A stretch of 64,000 nt of DNA from NCBI GenBank assembly GCA_002478885.1, contig DLKC01000010.1:1-64000 (forward strand), written 5' to 3'. Position 1 is the first letter of the stretch. Every line of letters starts with the position of its first letter. Under the pieces are notes generated by a model, which was given only the letters and a program-made list of their open reading frames with translations, did no database searches and was not told where the DNA came from. This document shows positions 17,498 through 26,715 of this stretch, in pieces. The position numbers and the translations under genes are program-made. Origin of the DNA: Chitinophagaceae bacterium UBA7600. GTDB lineage: Bacteria; Bacteroidota; Bacteroidia; Chitinophagales; Chitinophagaceae.

Positions 17498-19378
17498 CTA
17501 TTCGTAGCCGGGATTCTGAATCAACTTGTCGTTCTTGTTTATCTCATCCCTTGCAATTGGCCTGAAATACATCTTGTCATCCCACTTACGGGTTTCGTTT
17601 TCTGTATTATCAACCACGGTGTAAGTGTAATCGTAAACAGTTTCGTCATGCCTGTAAGGAACAAGCGCCGACTTGCCTGCTTTAACGGCAGCTTCAACCT
17701 TTATTGCTTTAATGCCACGGCCAACAGTGGTAGTTGGTATCATCCAACGTCTTGCGTCGTGATAGCGGTGCTCTTCGTACACCAGTTCTATCCTGCGTTC
17801 GTTACGGTAGCGCTGAAGCAGTGCGTCGCCTGCATCGTTGATTGCCGGCATACCTGCGCGGAACCTGATTTTATTCAGCCATGCTTTTGCTGTTGCTTCA
17901 TCACCTGTGGCTATGCATGTTTCGATGTAGTTTAACACCACTTCCGTATAGCGGATAAATGGCCATGGAACAACCTGTGAACTTGACTGGTTGTCGGCTA
18001 AAGCCGGATCCGGATCGATGAACTTCCTCGTATAATAGTGAGTACGGCTACCGTTCCAGTTTTCAACCGGTGACTCACGTGTGTCGATACCATTGATGGT
18101 ACCACCTGCACCGTCTGAATAGTAACCGGATTGCAACTGATTTGAAGGATCCCTGTCAGCCACGTCTGCCGGCCTTGGTTTCCAGCCAGCACCATCATAA
18201 AGGATGGTTGCATAGAAGCGTGGGTCACGGCCCACATAAGGATGTGCTTTTTGTGCAGGATTACTCCAATTAAATTTGGAACCATCCATCATTTCGTAGT
18301 CGTCAACCAATAATTGAATTGGCGTGTTACCGGCCCAGTTATGATAACCGTTAGGACCGTTGTTGATACCATAGTGCAAACCACCGAGCGGCCAGTTATC
18401 TTCTGCTGTGTACAGCGGAGTAGCAGTACGCTGGAAAATGAGTTCGGTCTCAGCGGCTGCATCGCCCACCGCGCTACCGCCACCCATTGCGATAGAGTTA
18501 TAGTTCTTTGTTCCTTCTTCCGCGGAAACTGGAGCTGTAAGGTCGAGTTTATAACCCTGGCCCGCATCGAGCGCAGCTTTAGCTGCGGCTTTAGCTGCAT
18601 TCCATCTTTCAGCCTGGCTACCGGAAGTGTAAGCTACCAACTCTATGTTTGCGTACCCACTTAATGTTGGGGAATTTGCTTTAGCTTTTGTTGCGTCATG
18701 CAAATCACTCGCAGCATACAAAAGGATGCGAGATTTTAATGCAAGTGCAGCTAATTTTGAAGCCCTGCCCGCAGCCATACCTTTGCCGTCAAGCAGTTCA
18801 GCAGCTTTGTCAAGATCCGCCACCATGAAGTTTACACATTCCTCATATGTGTTTCTTGCAATGGTATAATCTTCGTTCAACTCGTATGGCTTGTCTATGA
18901 TAGGCACGCCACCATAAAAGCGAACTAACTGCTGGTAGTAGTAGGCCCTGAGAAAATAAGCCTCACCGAGCAGTTGGTCTCTGAATACGTCGTTATTAAA
19001 TGTAGCAGTAGGAAGATTTGTGATTGCCACATTTGCTTCGCGGATTGCAAAATACATCCTGCTCCACTCGTAAGTAGGGCTCATCCAGGCAAGGTTCGAC
19101 GGAGTCTCGGTAGCTTCTGTAAATGTGTTGATATTCCGTCCGGCATGGGTGAACATGGCCTCATCTGTGTAAGCAGCCAAAGCCTGTTCTTCAAATCCGC
19201 CATAGCCAAGGAAAGAATACACATTAAATACAAAAGCCTCTGATAGTGCCGCGTCGCCCCAGGTGGCGTCGCTCGAAACCCTGTCTTCTGGCTTTGTGTT
19301 CAGGAAATCTTGGTTACACGCATTAATCAGTAACAAGATTAAACCCAGACAACTTAAACGAAATAATTGTTTTTTCAT
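17498..19378 (-). CDS. SusD/RagB family nutrient-binding lipoprotein
   Basis: This 626-residue outer-membrane lipoprotein has lipobox INAC near residue 21, followed by FLNTKPEDRVS, the usual start of mature SusD proteins. The helical TPR-rich core includes EAYFLRAYYYQQLVRFYGGVPI (split here by family convention), and the C-terminal part has RNERRIELVYEEHRYHDARRW. Both are hallmark SusD segments. It caps the SusC channel and presents the ligand. It starts 12 bases after the SusC stop, so the two are one operon. The local locus has no glycoside hydrolase or peptidase, and the substrate cannot be named. Confidence 0.95.
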   Translation of the reverse strand: MKKQLFRLSCLGLILLLINACNQDFLNTKPEDRVSSDATWGDAALSEAFVFNVYSFLGYGGFEEQALAAYTDEAMFTHAGRNINTFTEATETPSNLAWMSPTYEWSRMYFAIREANVAITNLPTATFNNDVFRDQLLGEAYFLRAYYYQQLVRFYGGVPIIDKPYELNEDYTIARNTYEECVNFMVADLDKAAELLDGKGMAAGRASKLAALALKSRILLYAASDLHDATKAKANSPTLSGYANIELVAYTSGSQAERWNAAKAAAKAALDAGQGYKLDLTAPVSAEEGTKNYNSIAMGGGSAVGDAAAETELIFQRTATPLYTAEDNWPLGGLHYGINNGPNGYHNWAGNTPIQLLVDDYEMMDGSKFNWSNPAQKAHPYVGRDPRFYATILYDGAGWKPRPADVADRDPSNQLQSGYYSDGAGGTINGIDTRESPVENWNGSRTHYYTRKFIDPDPALADNQSSSQVVPWPFIRYTEVVLNYIETCIATGDEATAKAWLNKIRFRAGMPAINDAGDALLQRYRNERRIELVYEEHRYHDARRWMIPTTTVGRGIKAIKVEAAVKAGKSALVPYRHDETVYDYTYTVVDNTENETRKWDDKMYFRPIARDEINKNDKLIQNPGYE

Positions 19379-19390
19379 ATGCCTGTAATT

Positions 19391-22300
19391 TTAGAATGTT
19401 AAGGTTAAACCACCATTAATCACCCGAGCCTGAGGATAGTAAACGCCACTTTGTACGGTAGCTTCAGGATCGAATATTTTGTTCTTGTCTATTGTAAACA
19501 CATTTAAACCGTTAACAAAGAATCTTAGTTGGCTCATGTTGTACTTTTTAAGGAAATTTAAAGGTACGTTGTAGCCAACTTCGATGTTTTTAAGTCTTAT
19601 GTAGTCTTTGCTCCGGAGATAATATGTGTTGAAACCGAAGTTTCCACCTGTAAAGTAAGTATCACCACGACTTGCCAGTCTTGGATATTGATCGCTTGGG
19701 TTGTCAATTGTCCACCTGTGATCGTAATCATACTGAAGGTAGTTTCCTATGTCGCCTGATTCTGTCTGGATGCGAATTTCCGCACCGGCAGCACCTTGCA
19801 GGAGGAAGCTGAAATCCCAGCCTTTGTAGTGCATTTCGAAAGTAGCACCGAAGTTCCAGGGTGGTGTAATGCTCTTATCCAAACGAACAGCGTCGTCTGC
19901 ATTGATCTTACCATCACCATTAACATCTCTGAACTTCATGTCGCCAGGGATCAGTTGCGATGTTACGCCGCTGTAGTCGATGGTATTCTTTGCTATATCT
20001 GCTTCGTCTTTGAATGCACCGGTAGATTCATATGCGAGGTAGGCGCCGATGGGGTGTCCTTCCTGTTTTTGATAGTCAGGAGCACCTGGTGCTTCATCCA
20101 TATAAACAACGGTGTTTTTTGCATAGCCTCCATTGATACCAGCTCTGAAAGTCAGATCCTTGCTGAATTTGCCATTGTAAGCAAAGCTGAACTCAAAACC
20201 TCTGTTATCAACTCTTCCACCGTTAACGGGAGGCAACAGATTGCTTATACCAGAAGAAGCAGGGGTAGAACCTGTTTTCTGAATCAGGATCTGGTCTCTC
20301 TTATTGAAGAAATATTCCAATGTTACATCGAGCTTATTTTTAAACAAGGTCGCGTCCAAACCAAGGTTATAGTTGTTTGCCCTTTCCCAGGTAAAGTCAG
20401 GGTTATTCAACACAATCTCATAAAGTGTTGTGGCCAACGCTGAATTGATTGGGTAATTGCCAAAACCATAAGCTGAGAGATAGGCATATTCCTGAAGTTG
20501 CCCGTTATAATAAACCTGGTCATTACCCATCTGGCCGTAAGATGCCCTGAGTTTAAGGTAATTGATCTTGTCAACATGGAACCAATCTTCGTTGGTAATA
20601 TTCCAACCCAGTAACAGACCGGGGAAGAAACCAAAACGATGATCTTCAGGGAATATGTAAGAGCCGTCATATCTCCAGATAAACTCTGCAAGATATTTTT
20701 CTTTGTAGTTGTATTGGGCACGGCCGTAGTAACCTAATCTTGCCCTGTTATACGCACTACCAGTAACTGTTTGGGTAGGTCCGCCTGTAAACAACTGGTC
20801 AATTGCCGGAGAAATATATTCCCTGCGGTAAGCCTGGAAACCTTCGCCTTTGAATGTTTCTTTTGTAACACCCGCCAACAAGTTAAGCGTATGGGCAGTT
20901 CCAAATTTGTGGTCGTAGCTCAGAAGGGCAGTAAGATTGGTGTTTAATACAGAGCTATAGCTTTGTGTCAATCTTGGGTCTGTAAAGTTAGACCTGATAG
21001 CGCCTACCAATTTTGGTGTAACACCATCGTCTTCGTAGGATATCCTATCCCAATAGTACAGCATCCAGGGTGTTTGCCACATTTTGTTTGTACTGCTGTT
21101 TTTGTCAACCGCACCGGAGAGGGTCAGTTTAAGACCTTTAACCCATGGATTGGTGATGTCAACAGAGCCATTTGCCTGTAAATAATCGGTTGGGTTTTTT
21201 ACGTAACCAGTTGCGTTAGTAGTGATCACATATGGATTCTGACCGTTCTCGATGTCGGGACCAGGTTTGCCATTTGGCCAAACTTCGGGTTCTGTCGGAC
21301 GACCTCTCATCAACATACGGAAGATAGAACCGGCACTTTCTGTTGGAAAATTTCTGTCTTCCCTGCGGGCCATAACGCCCAGTGTGGTGGAAATGTACTG
21401 GTTTACTTTAGCAGTAAGGTTCATCCTGAAATTATACTGCTTGTATTTGGTTGCAGAATTCTTATAATAAGCATCCTGGCTTACATAACCCAATGAGGCG
21501 TAGTACCGTATGTTTTCGGAACCGCCTGTCAGTGACAGGTTATGACGGCTTTGAGGAGTCCAGGTTTTGAATGCATCTCCAAACCAGTCGGTATTTGGAT
21601 AGCCCCAGGGGTCGGTGCCGTCCTTATATTTCTGTACTGCATCCGGGCTGTAGTTCGCGTTCAGAGTAGTAACACCATCTGTAGGAGAATCGTAGCTACC
21701 GGTTTGCTGAATAGCAGCCCATGCGGCATTCCATTCGCCCACGGGAATGCTTTTGTAAATTGGAATCTCGTTCATGATAGCTGCATACTCAGGCGCGCTG
21801 CTCATTTCAGGGACTCTTGCCGGCTGTGCAAAACCCTGGTTAAAATCATATGAAATCTTTGGTTTGCCACTTGCACCTCTTTTGGTAGTAACGAGAATTG
21901 CACCATTGGCTGCTCTTGCACCGTAGATGGCTGCAGATGCGTCTTTAAGCACAGAGATAGATTCGATATCTTTTGGATTTAATCTACCCAGTCCACCGTC
22001 CCTGTCGGGGATACCATCAATAACGATCAAGGGGCTGCTGTTACCAAGCGTGTTTGTGCCACGAATATTCACTGTAGCACCATCGTAGCCTGGTTCACCG
22101 CTCGTTTGAATTACCACCAGACCCGGAATACGGCCGGCAAGTGAGTTAGTCAGGTCAACGGCAGGTGATTTAACCAGTTCAGCTCCTTTTACGGCACTTA
22201 CCGCACCAGTAACTGTTACTTTCTTTTGCGTACCATAACCAACCACCACCACATCGGTCAGTTGCTCTGAACCTGCAGTGAGTGATATGTTCACGTCGGT

Positions 22301-22630
22301 TTGGTTTGCTACAGAAATCTCCTGGCTTTTGTAACCTACGTAAGAGATAATTAAGACAGGATTCGCATCGGAAACGGTTATGGAGAACACACCATTAAGG
22401 TCAGTAGTAACACCTTTTTTGGTACCTTTTACCATAACGGAAACGTTTGATAAAGGCGCTCCTTTATCGTCTGTTACTTTACCAGTAACTTTTTTATCAG
22501 CCGGGCTATAATATTTCTTTGCTGCGGCATCTATGGGTGAAAGTTGTACAATACTTGTTAAAGAAAGTATGAACATTACGTTTAACACCCATCTTTTGGT
22601 TTTTGTGAAACTGAGATTGTATTTTCCCAT
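19391..22630 (-). CDS. SusC/RagA family TonB-linked outer-membrane transporter
   Basis: This 1079-residue TonB-dependent transporter has a signal peptide, a carboxypeptidase-like CarboxypepD_reg domain (VTGKVTDDKGAPLSNVSV) and a TonB-box-like stretch. The plug follows, with VVVGYGTQKKVTVTGAVS and the SusC signature VIDGIPDRDGGLGRLNPKDI. The C-terminus is the 22-strand barrel, ending with GGLTLTF. It imports large ligands across the outer membrane using TonB energy, with SusD as lid. I chose the Met at 22630; the 17 residues upstream in frame do not resemble a signal peptide. The LacI-type regulator gene directly upstream, in the same direction, is its likely regulator. Confidence 0.96.
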   Translation of the reverse strand: MGKYNLSFTKTKRWVLNVMFILSLTSIVQLSPIDAAAKKYYSPADKKVTGKVTDDKGAPLSNVSVMVKGTKKGVTTDLNGVFSITVSDANPVLIISYVGYKSQEISVANQTDVNISLTAGSEQLTDVVVVGYGTQKKVTVTGAVSAVKGAELVKSPAVDLTNSLAGRIPGLVVIQTSGEPGYDGATVNIRGTNTLGNSSPLIVIDGIPDRDGGLGRLNPKDIESISVLKDASAAIYGARAANGAILVTTKRGASGKPKISYDFNQGFAQPARVPEMSSAPEYAAIMNEIPIYKSIPVGEWNAAWAAIQQTGSYDSPTDGVTTLNANYSPDAVQKYKDGTDPWGYPNTDWFGDAFKTWTPQSRHNLSLTGGSENIRYYASLGYVSQDAYYKNSATKYKQYNFRMNLTAKVNQYISTTLGVMARREDRNFPTESAGSIFRMLMRGRPTEPEVWPNGKPGPDIENGQNPYVITTNATGYVKNPTDYLQANGSVDITNPWVKGLKLTLSGAVDKNSSTNKMWQTPWMLYYWDRISYEDDGVTPKLVGAIRSNFTDPRLTQSYSSVLNTNLTALLSYDHKFGTAHTLNLLAGVTKETFKGEGFQAYRREYISPAIDQLFTGGPTQTVTGSAYNRARLGYYGRAQYNYKEKYLAEFIWRYDGSYIFPEDHRFGFFPGLLLGWNITNEDWFHVDKINYLKLRASYGQMGNDQVYYNGQLQEYAYLSAYGFGNYPINSALATTLYEIVLNNPDFTWERANNYNLGLDATLFKNKLDVTLEYFFNKRDQILIQKTGSTPASSGISNLLPPVNGGRVDNRGFEFSFAYNGKFSKDLTFRAGINGGYAKNTVVYMDEAPGAPDYQKQEGHPIGAYLAYESTGAFKDEADIAKNTIDYSGVTSQLIPGDMKFRDVNGDGKINADDAVRLDKSITPPWNFGATFEMHYKGWDFSFLLQGAAGAEIRIQTESGDIGNYLQYDYDHRWTIDNPSDQYPRLASRGDTYFTGGNFGFNTYYLRSKDYIRLKNIEVGYNVPLNFLKKYNMSQLRFFVNGLNVFTIDKNKIFDPEATVQSGVYYPQARVINGGLTLTF

Positions 22631-22771
22631 AATTGGCAAATTAGAGTGGTTATTAAATAAAATTGGAGGAAAAAGAAACAAAGAAAGCCGTTAGCTGTCA
22701 TCGTAGTTGAGTTGTATCATCATAGTTATGTTGTTGGTTTATTAATAATTTGTTGTTCCGCCGTCAATCAT

Positions 22772-23821
22772 TTATTTTTTGCCTGCTGATGATTCCCTGC
22801 AAAGCAAAATCGGTTCAAGCACAATGTGGTTATGGTCAAGCATTACATTACAGTTACGGGTTTTAATCAGACTTTTCAATAAGTTAAATGCTTCTTTACC
22901 CATTTCTACAGTTTGTTGATCAATTGATGACAAAGAAGGGGTAATATGTTCGTCAAAACTCTCGTTAGCAAAACCCACAACGCCAAACTCGTCAGGTATT
23001 TTTATTTTATGCTCCTTCAAACCTTTTATCAATCCAAGTGCAGTAAAATCTTCAACTGCAAAAGCTGCGTCCGGCGGGCTTTCCAGGCTTAAATAATAGT
23101 CGGCAGCCTTCTTGCCCGATTCTATAGAAACATCGCCCTGGTAAACAAACGCTTCATCAAAGTCAATACCATTTGCCCTCAGTGCCTCTTTGTAGCCGTT
23201 CAACCGTGCCGAGAAAGTTTTTATATGAAGCGGTCCTGAAACGTGCCCGATGTTTTTGTACCCTTTTTTTATTAAATGTTCCGTTGCAATGAACGCTCCC
23301 TTGTAGTCATCGATCATCACAGATGGTGTTTCAATATCGTCGTTGATACGGTCGAAAAATACCAGCGGTACATTGCGTTTTTTTAATTCGGCATAGTGCG
23401 AAAAATTGACCGTTTCCTTGGCAATAGAGGCAAGTATACCATCAACCCTCGCACTTAAAAATGTGTCTATTGCTTTTTTTTCTATCGCTGTCTTTTCTTC
23501 TGACTGGTACAAAATAATGCTGTAACCGTTCTCACTTGCCGTAGTTTCTATGCCATGAACAACAGAACCAAAAAAGTTTATCTGGGCACTCGGAATAATC
23601 ACCCCTATTGTATGCGACTGCCCGGAACGCAATGACGAAGCCAGTTTATCGCGCCTGTAACGCAACTGATCAGCCTTATCCTGAACGAGTTGCGTTGTTT
23701 CGGTACTTATGCGCGGATTGTTATTTAAAGCTCTTGAAACTGTCGCAGCAGTCAGATTTAATTCCCGGGCAATATCGTGTATGGTTACTCTGTTGGTCAA
23801 TATTTGTGCAATCGTGTGCAC
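22772..23821 (-). CDS. LacI family transcriptional regulator
   Basis: This protein of about 349 residues has an N-terminal LacI helix-turn-helix (VTIHDIARELNLTAATVSRALN) with the hinge helix RDKLASSLRSG. A periplasmic-binding-protein-like effector domain follows (TIGVIIPSAQINFFGSVVHG ... DEFGVVGFANESFDEHITP). Such proteins repress or activate sugar-uptake genes and respond to a small sugar. No ATG fits the N-terminus: the frame can start at GTG (23821) or at TTG (23800). The TTG would give the more usual short leader before the HTH. It precedes SusC on the same strand and probably controls that locus. Confidence 0.92.
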   Translation of the reverse strand: MHTIAQILTNRVTIHDIARELNLTAATVSRALNNNPRISTETTQLVQDKADQLRYRRDKLASSLRSGQSHTIGVIIPSAQINFFGSVVHGIETTASENGYSIILYQSEEKTAIEKKAIDTFLSARVDGILASIAKETVNFSHYAELKKRNVPLVFFDRINDDIETPSVMIDDYKGAFIATEHLIKKGYKNIGHVSGPLHIKTFSARLNGYKEALRANGIDFDEAFVYQGDVSIESGKKAADYYLSLESPPDAAFAVEDFTALGLIKGLKEHKIKIPDEFGVVGFANESFDEHITPSLSSIDQQTVEMGKEAFNLLKSLIKTRNCNVMLDHNHIVLEPILLCRESSAGKK

Positions 23822-23988
23822 AATTTAGCACTATTTGAATATTACTGTTAAAATGTTCTGAATTTTTTTTATTTTTTTCATTAATGCTATTATGTGTTAG
23901 CATTCGCCAATGGCTTTGGCAGTGCCCCCAGAAGCGGAAAAAAATAAGTAGTTAAGGGAGCCCGGCTGTAACATCAATGGCGGCTTTA

Positions 23989-24058
23989 CCTGCGTCGCAC
24001 TCTTTTGCTGTTGGTTCTTTGCTCAGCCATGTTTTGCGTTACAAGAGTGCGACGCAAC
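23989..24058. repeat. GCGACGCAA element, compact inverted pair
   Basis: The left half at 23989-24008 is reverse and the right half at 24039-24058 is forward, with only 30 bases between them. TGCGTCGCACTCTT and AAGAGTGCGACGCA are perfect complements and could form a long hairpin. Outer motifs AGCCCGGCT (about 23959) and AGCCGGGTAC (about 24082) flank the pair. This is the cleanest complete element, about 130 bp, in the 322-base gap between the LacI and monooxygenase genes. Confidence 0.92.
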
Positions 24059-24143
24059 AGCAGCTTAAATGCATTGGCTGCAGCCGGGTACCTTTATATT
24101 GCTTTGATCCAATATTAATGATTGCAGCAGCAAGAGATAATTT

Positions 24144-25280
24144 TTAAAAGCCTGTTTCGTACACTTTCTTAACCTGTTTTTCATTTATTGATGCTGGCAA
24201 AGTACGGAGCAGGAAATTTCTTAGTGCGCCAAGGGGCTTGTTTTCGAGCTGGGCAATTTTGCCAAGCGTCCATGATGTGTTGGTGATGTAGTGGGTCCTT
24301 GCGAGCCTTCTTTTTTCAAAGTTTTTGAGTGCGATTTTTTTGTCGCCGTTTTTCTCCAGCTCATCTGCAAGCACCACGGCATCTTCAATAGCCTGGCAAG
24401 CACCTTGTCCCATGTTTGGTGTTGTGGCATGCGCCGCATCGCCTATCAAAACAATATTGTTGAAAGCATATTGGCCGATGGGTTTTATGTCGATAATGTC
24501 TCCCCAAATAAGGTCTTCGTTTTTTGTTTGTTGGAGTAGTTGCGGTATGGGTTGATGAAAATTTGCGAAATGCTGTTGCAAGTCATCGATTTTAAAATTT
24601 TTCATGCGCTCATCGTGTTGTGGCGCATTGATGCATGCATACCAGTAGATCATATTATTGGCCAACTGAGCCATTCCGAATCTACCCTGGCTGCCCCATG
24701 TTTCGGTTGATTCGGTCAGTTTTATACCCGCAGTTTGTATTACCGCACGCCAGCAGGTATATCCTGCATAGCGCGGTACAGCAGCGGGAATGAGTTGTTT
24801 TCTTATGGGTGAATGAATGCCATCGGCAACAATCAGCAGGTCTGTTTCATGTGTGCCACCATCTTCGAACTGAACGATTACTTTGCCGTCTTTTTGTTCT
24901 GTGGAAATGGCACGTTTGCCCTTTTCAATGTTGCTGGTTTTAAGTCTTGAAAGCAGTGCTTCATGAAGCGATGCACGGTGAATGGCATAGTTGCCAATAC
25001 CATATTTTGCCGACAGGGCGGCACTGTCTGTTTTTGAAATGAGCCGGCCATTATAATCGCGGATATTGAATATGGTAAGTAGTTCGCCTTTCGCAACGAT
25101 GTCGTTTGCGATGCCCGCTTTTTTTAAGGCATTCATCGCATTTGTTGCGAGTACAATACCCGCCCCTAGTGGTTTTATCACGGGTGCTGCTTCAAATATG
25201 ACCGGGTTTAAGCCAATGCGTTCCAAAGCTATGGCTACCGTGAGTCCTGCAATGCCTGCCCCTGTAATGGTTACATTCAT
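24144..25280 (-). CDS. FAD-dependent monooxygenase (UbiH/TetX/salicylate hydroxylase type)
   Basis: This 378-residue class A flavoprotein monooxygenase has the N-terminal dinucleotide-binding motif GAGIAGLTVAIALE. The mid-region LLIVADGIHSPIRK contains the family DG motif, and VLIGDAAHATTPNMGQGACQ binds the FAD pyrophosphate and ribityl. Members hydroxylate aromatic or polyketide substrates with NAD(P)H and O2; the substrate is not evident. The absence of a C-terminal membrane segment argues against a membrane-bound quinone enzyme. It is preceded by the methionine-operon terminator, so it has its own promoter and is unlikely to belong to that operon. Confidence 0.88.
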   Translation of the reverse strand: MNVTITGAGIAGLTVAIALERIGLNPVIFEAAPVIKPLGAGIVLATNAMNALKKAGIANDIVAKGELLTIFNIRDYNGRLISKTDSAALSAKYGIGNYAIHRASLHEALLSRLKTSNIEKGKRAISTEQKDGKVIVQFEDGGTHETDLLIVADGIHSPIRKQLIPAAVPRYAGYTCWRAVIQTAGIKLTESTETWGSQGRFGMAQLANNMIYWYACINAPQHDERMKNFKIDDLQQHFANFHQPIPQLLQQTKNEDLIWGDIIDIKPIGQYAFNNIVLIGDAAHATTPNMGQGACQAIEDAVVLADELEKNGDKKIALKNFEKRRLARTHYITNTSWTLGKIAQLENKPLGALRNFLLRTLPASINEKQVKKVYETGF

Positions 25281-25379
25281 ACAAGTAAATGAACAACGAA
25301 ATTAACCGTGTAAGGCAAGCAATCATTGTGCAGCCGGGTAAATTGTTTCTTTTACCGGATGAATTGCGCAGTGGTATCA

Positions 25380-25410
25380 AAAAAAGATCCCGGCATGCCG
25401 GGATCTTTTT
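25380..25410 (-). terminator. Terminator of the methionine gene block
   Basis: AAAAAGATCCCGGC and GCCGGGATCTTTTT form a near-perfect palindrome with U-runs on both sides, about 20 bases after the hom stop on the minus strand. Confidence 0.88.
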
Positions 25411-25431
25411 CTATTCAATTTCACTTAAAGT

Positions 25432-26688
25432 TTATATAATGCCTGCGAGTTCGAGGCTACGTTTTTTCAGGTTTCTTATTTCGATGTCTTCAATAACCGG
25501 CTCGGGCGTTAGTATGAAAGAAACACCATGTTGTTTCCACCATTTATCATTCACCAGTTTTTCGAAATGGATCACACCTACAAAATAGCTCCTGTCTTGT
25601 CCGCCATGCCATTCTTCAATCCACTCAAATTCTTCTTTTGGAATGTCTGAAAGTTTATTAAAACTTATATAAGCTTTTACATAAAAATCATTGCTTAGTT
25701 CGCCAGGTGTGTGGTAATATAATTTCTTATACTCGTAGTGATAATCGTAACGCAAGGCAGATATATCACTCAGCACAGCAGAGGCTGTTGGAAAGCTTCC
25801 GGCGCCTTTGCCGTAGAAGAATTGTTTGTCGGCAAAACCACTTTCTATTACCACGCCGTTGTATTCATTTTTTACAAAGCTCAGTGGCTCATCCTGTTTT
25901 ACAAACTGAGGCAATACAAACGCAGCCACTTTGCCATTTTTTAATTTCTGTGCCTGTGCAATCAGTTTGATGTCGAAGTTCTTTTCCTTTGCAACAGTTG
26001 CATCGCTGAGCTGAATGTTTTGAATGCCGGTGAAAAGAATAGTATCTGGTTTTGTTACTATGCCGTATGCATGCGTTAACAAGAACGTCCATTTATTCAA
26101 AGCGTCGTAACCTTCCACATCGAGGGCGGGGTTGCTTTCTGCAAAGCCGAGCTGCTGGGCGAGCAATAGCGCTTCGCTGTAGTCCAGCCTGTCTTCAAAC
26201 ATTTTGGTGAGGATGAAGTTGGTAGATCCGTTTACGATTGCCTTAATGCCATGCAGCAGGTCGTTATCGTAATATTCTTCCAGGTTGCGGATAACAGGAA
26301 TGGAAGCACATGCAGCCGCTTCACACAAGAATGGTAAACCTGTTTCTTTTTGTAAAGAAAGAATTTCGGGTAAATGTTCTGCGATCATTTTTTTACTGGC
26401 ACTCACCACAGCCTTGCCATTTTGCAACGCCGTTTTTACAATGTAGAAGGCTGCTTCCGAATCGTCGATCACTTCAACGATCACGTTAATGTCTCTATCA
26501 AAAAGCAGGTCGTCTTTTTCCGTGGTGAATAACTCGGGTGGCGCGTTTCTTCTTTTACCCGGATGCTTGATACATACTTTTCTTATCTCTGCTTTTAACG
26601 AAGGCGTTTGATGCAACACGCGGTATAACCCTTCACCTACGACGCCAAAACCAAATAGCCCAATCACTAATTTTTTATCTGTGCCCAT
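25432..26688 (-). CDS. hom: Homoserine dehydrogenase
   Basis: This 418-residue enzyme reduces aspartate semialdehyde to homoserine, the branch-point precursor of methionine and threonine. The N-terminal Rossmann motif is GLFGFGVVGEG (about 10-20). The substrate-binding region contains NGSTNFILTKM, and EAAACASIPVIRNLEEYY with NPALDVEGYDALNKW are diagnostic of homoserine dehydrogenase. The gene lies 27 bases after metX in the same direction. It is not fused to aspartokinase, unlike many ThrA-type enzymes. Together with metX and metY it supplies homoserine for methionine synthesis. Confidence 0.95.
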   Translation of the reverse strand: MGTDKKLVIGLFGFGVVGEGLYRVLHQTPSLKAEIRKVCIKHPGKRRNAPPELFTTEKDDLLFDRDINVIVEVIDDSEAAFYIVKTALQNGKAVVSASKKMIAEHLPEILSLQKETGLPFLCEAAACASIPVIRNLEEYYDNDLLHGIKAIVNGSTNFILTKMFEDRLDYSEALLLAQQLGFAESNPALDVEGYDALNKWTFLLTHAYGIVTKPDTILFTGIQNIQLSDATVAKEKNFDIKLIAQAQKLKNGKVAAFVLPQFVKQDEPLSFVKNEYNGVVIESGFADKQFFYGKGAGSFPTASAVLSDISALRYDYHYEYKKLYYHTPGELSNDFYVKAYISFNKLSDIPKEEFEWIEEWHGGQDRSYFVGVIHFEKLVNDKWWKQHGVSFILTPEPVIEDIEIRNLKKRSLELAGII

Positions 26689-26715
26689 TGCTACAAATTT
26701 GTTACCGTTTGCTGG

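Noticed and set aside
19796..20443. Plus-strand open frame of 215 codons inside the SusC region
   Set aside because: Antisense to the barrel of SusC, which is continuous and well conserved in pattern.
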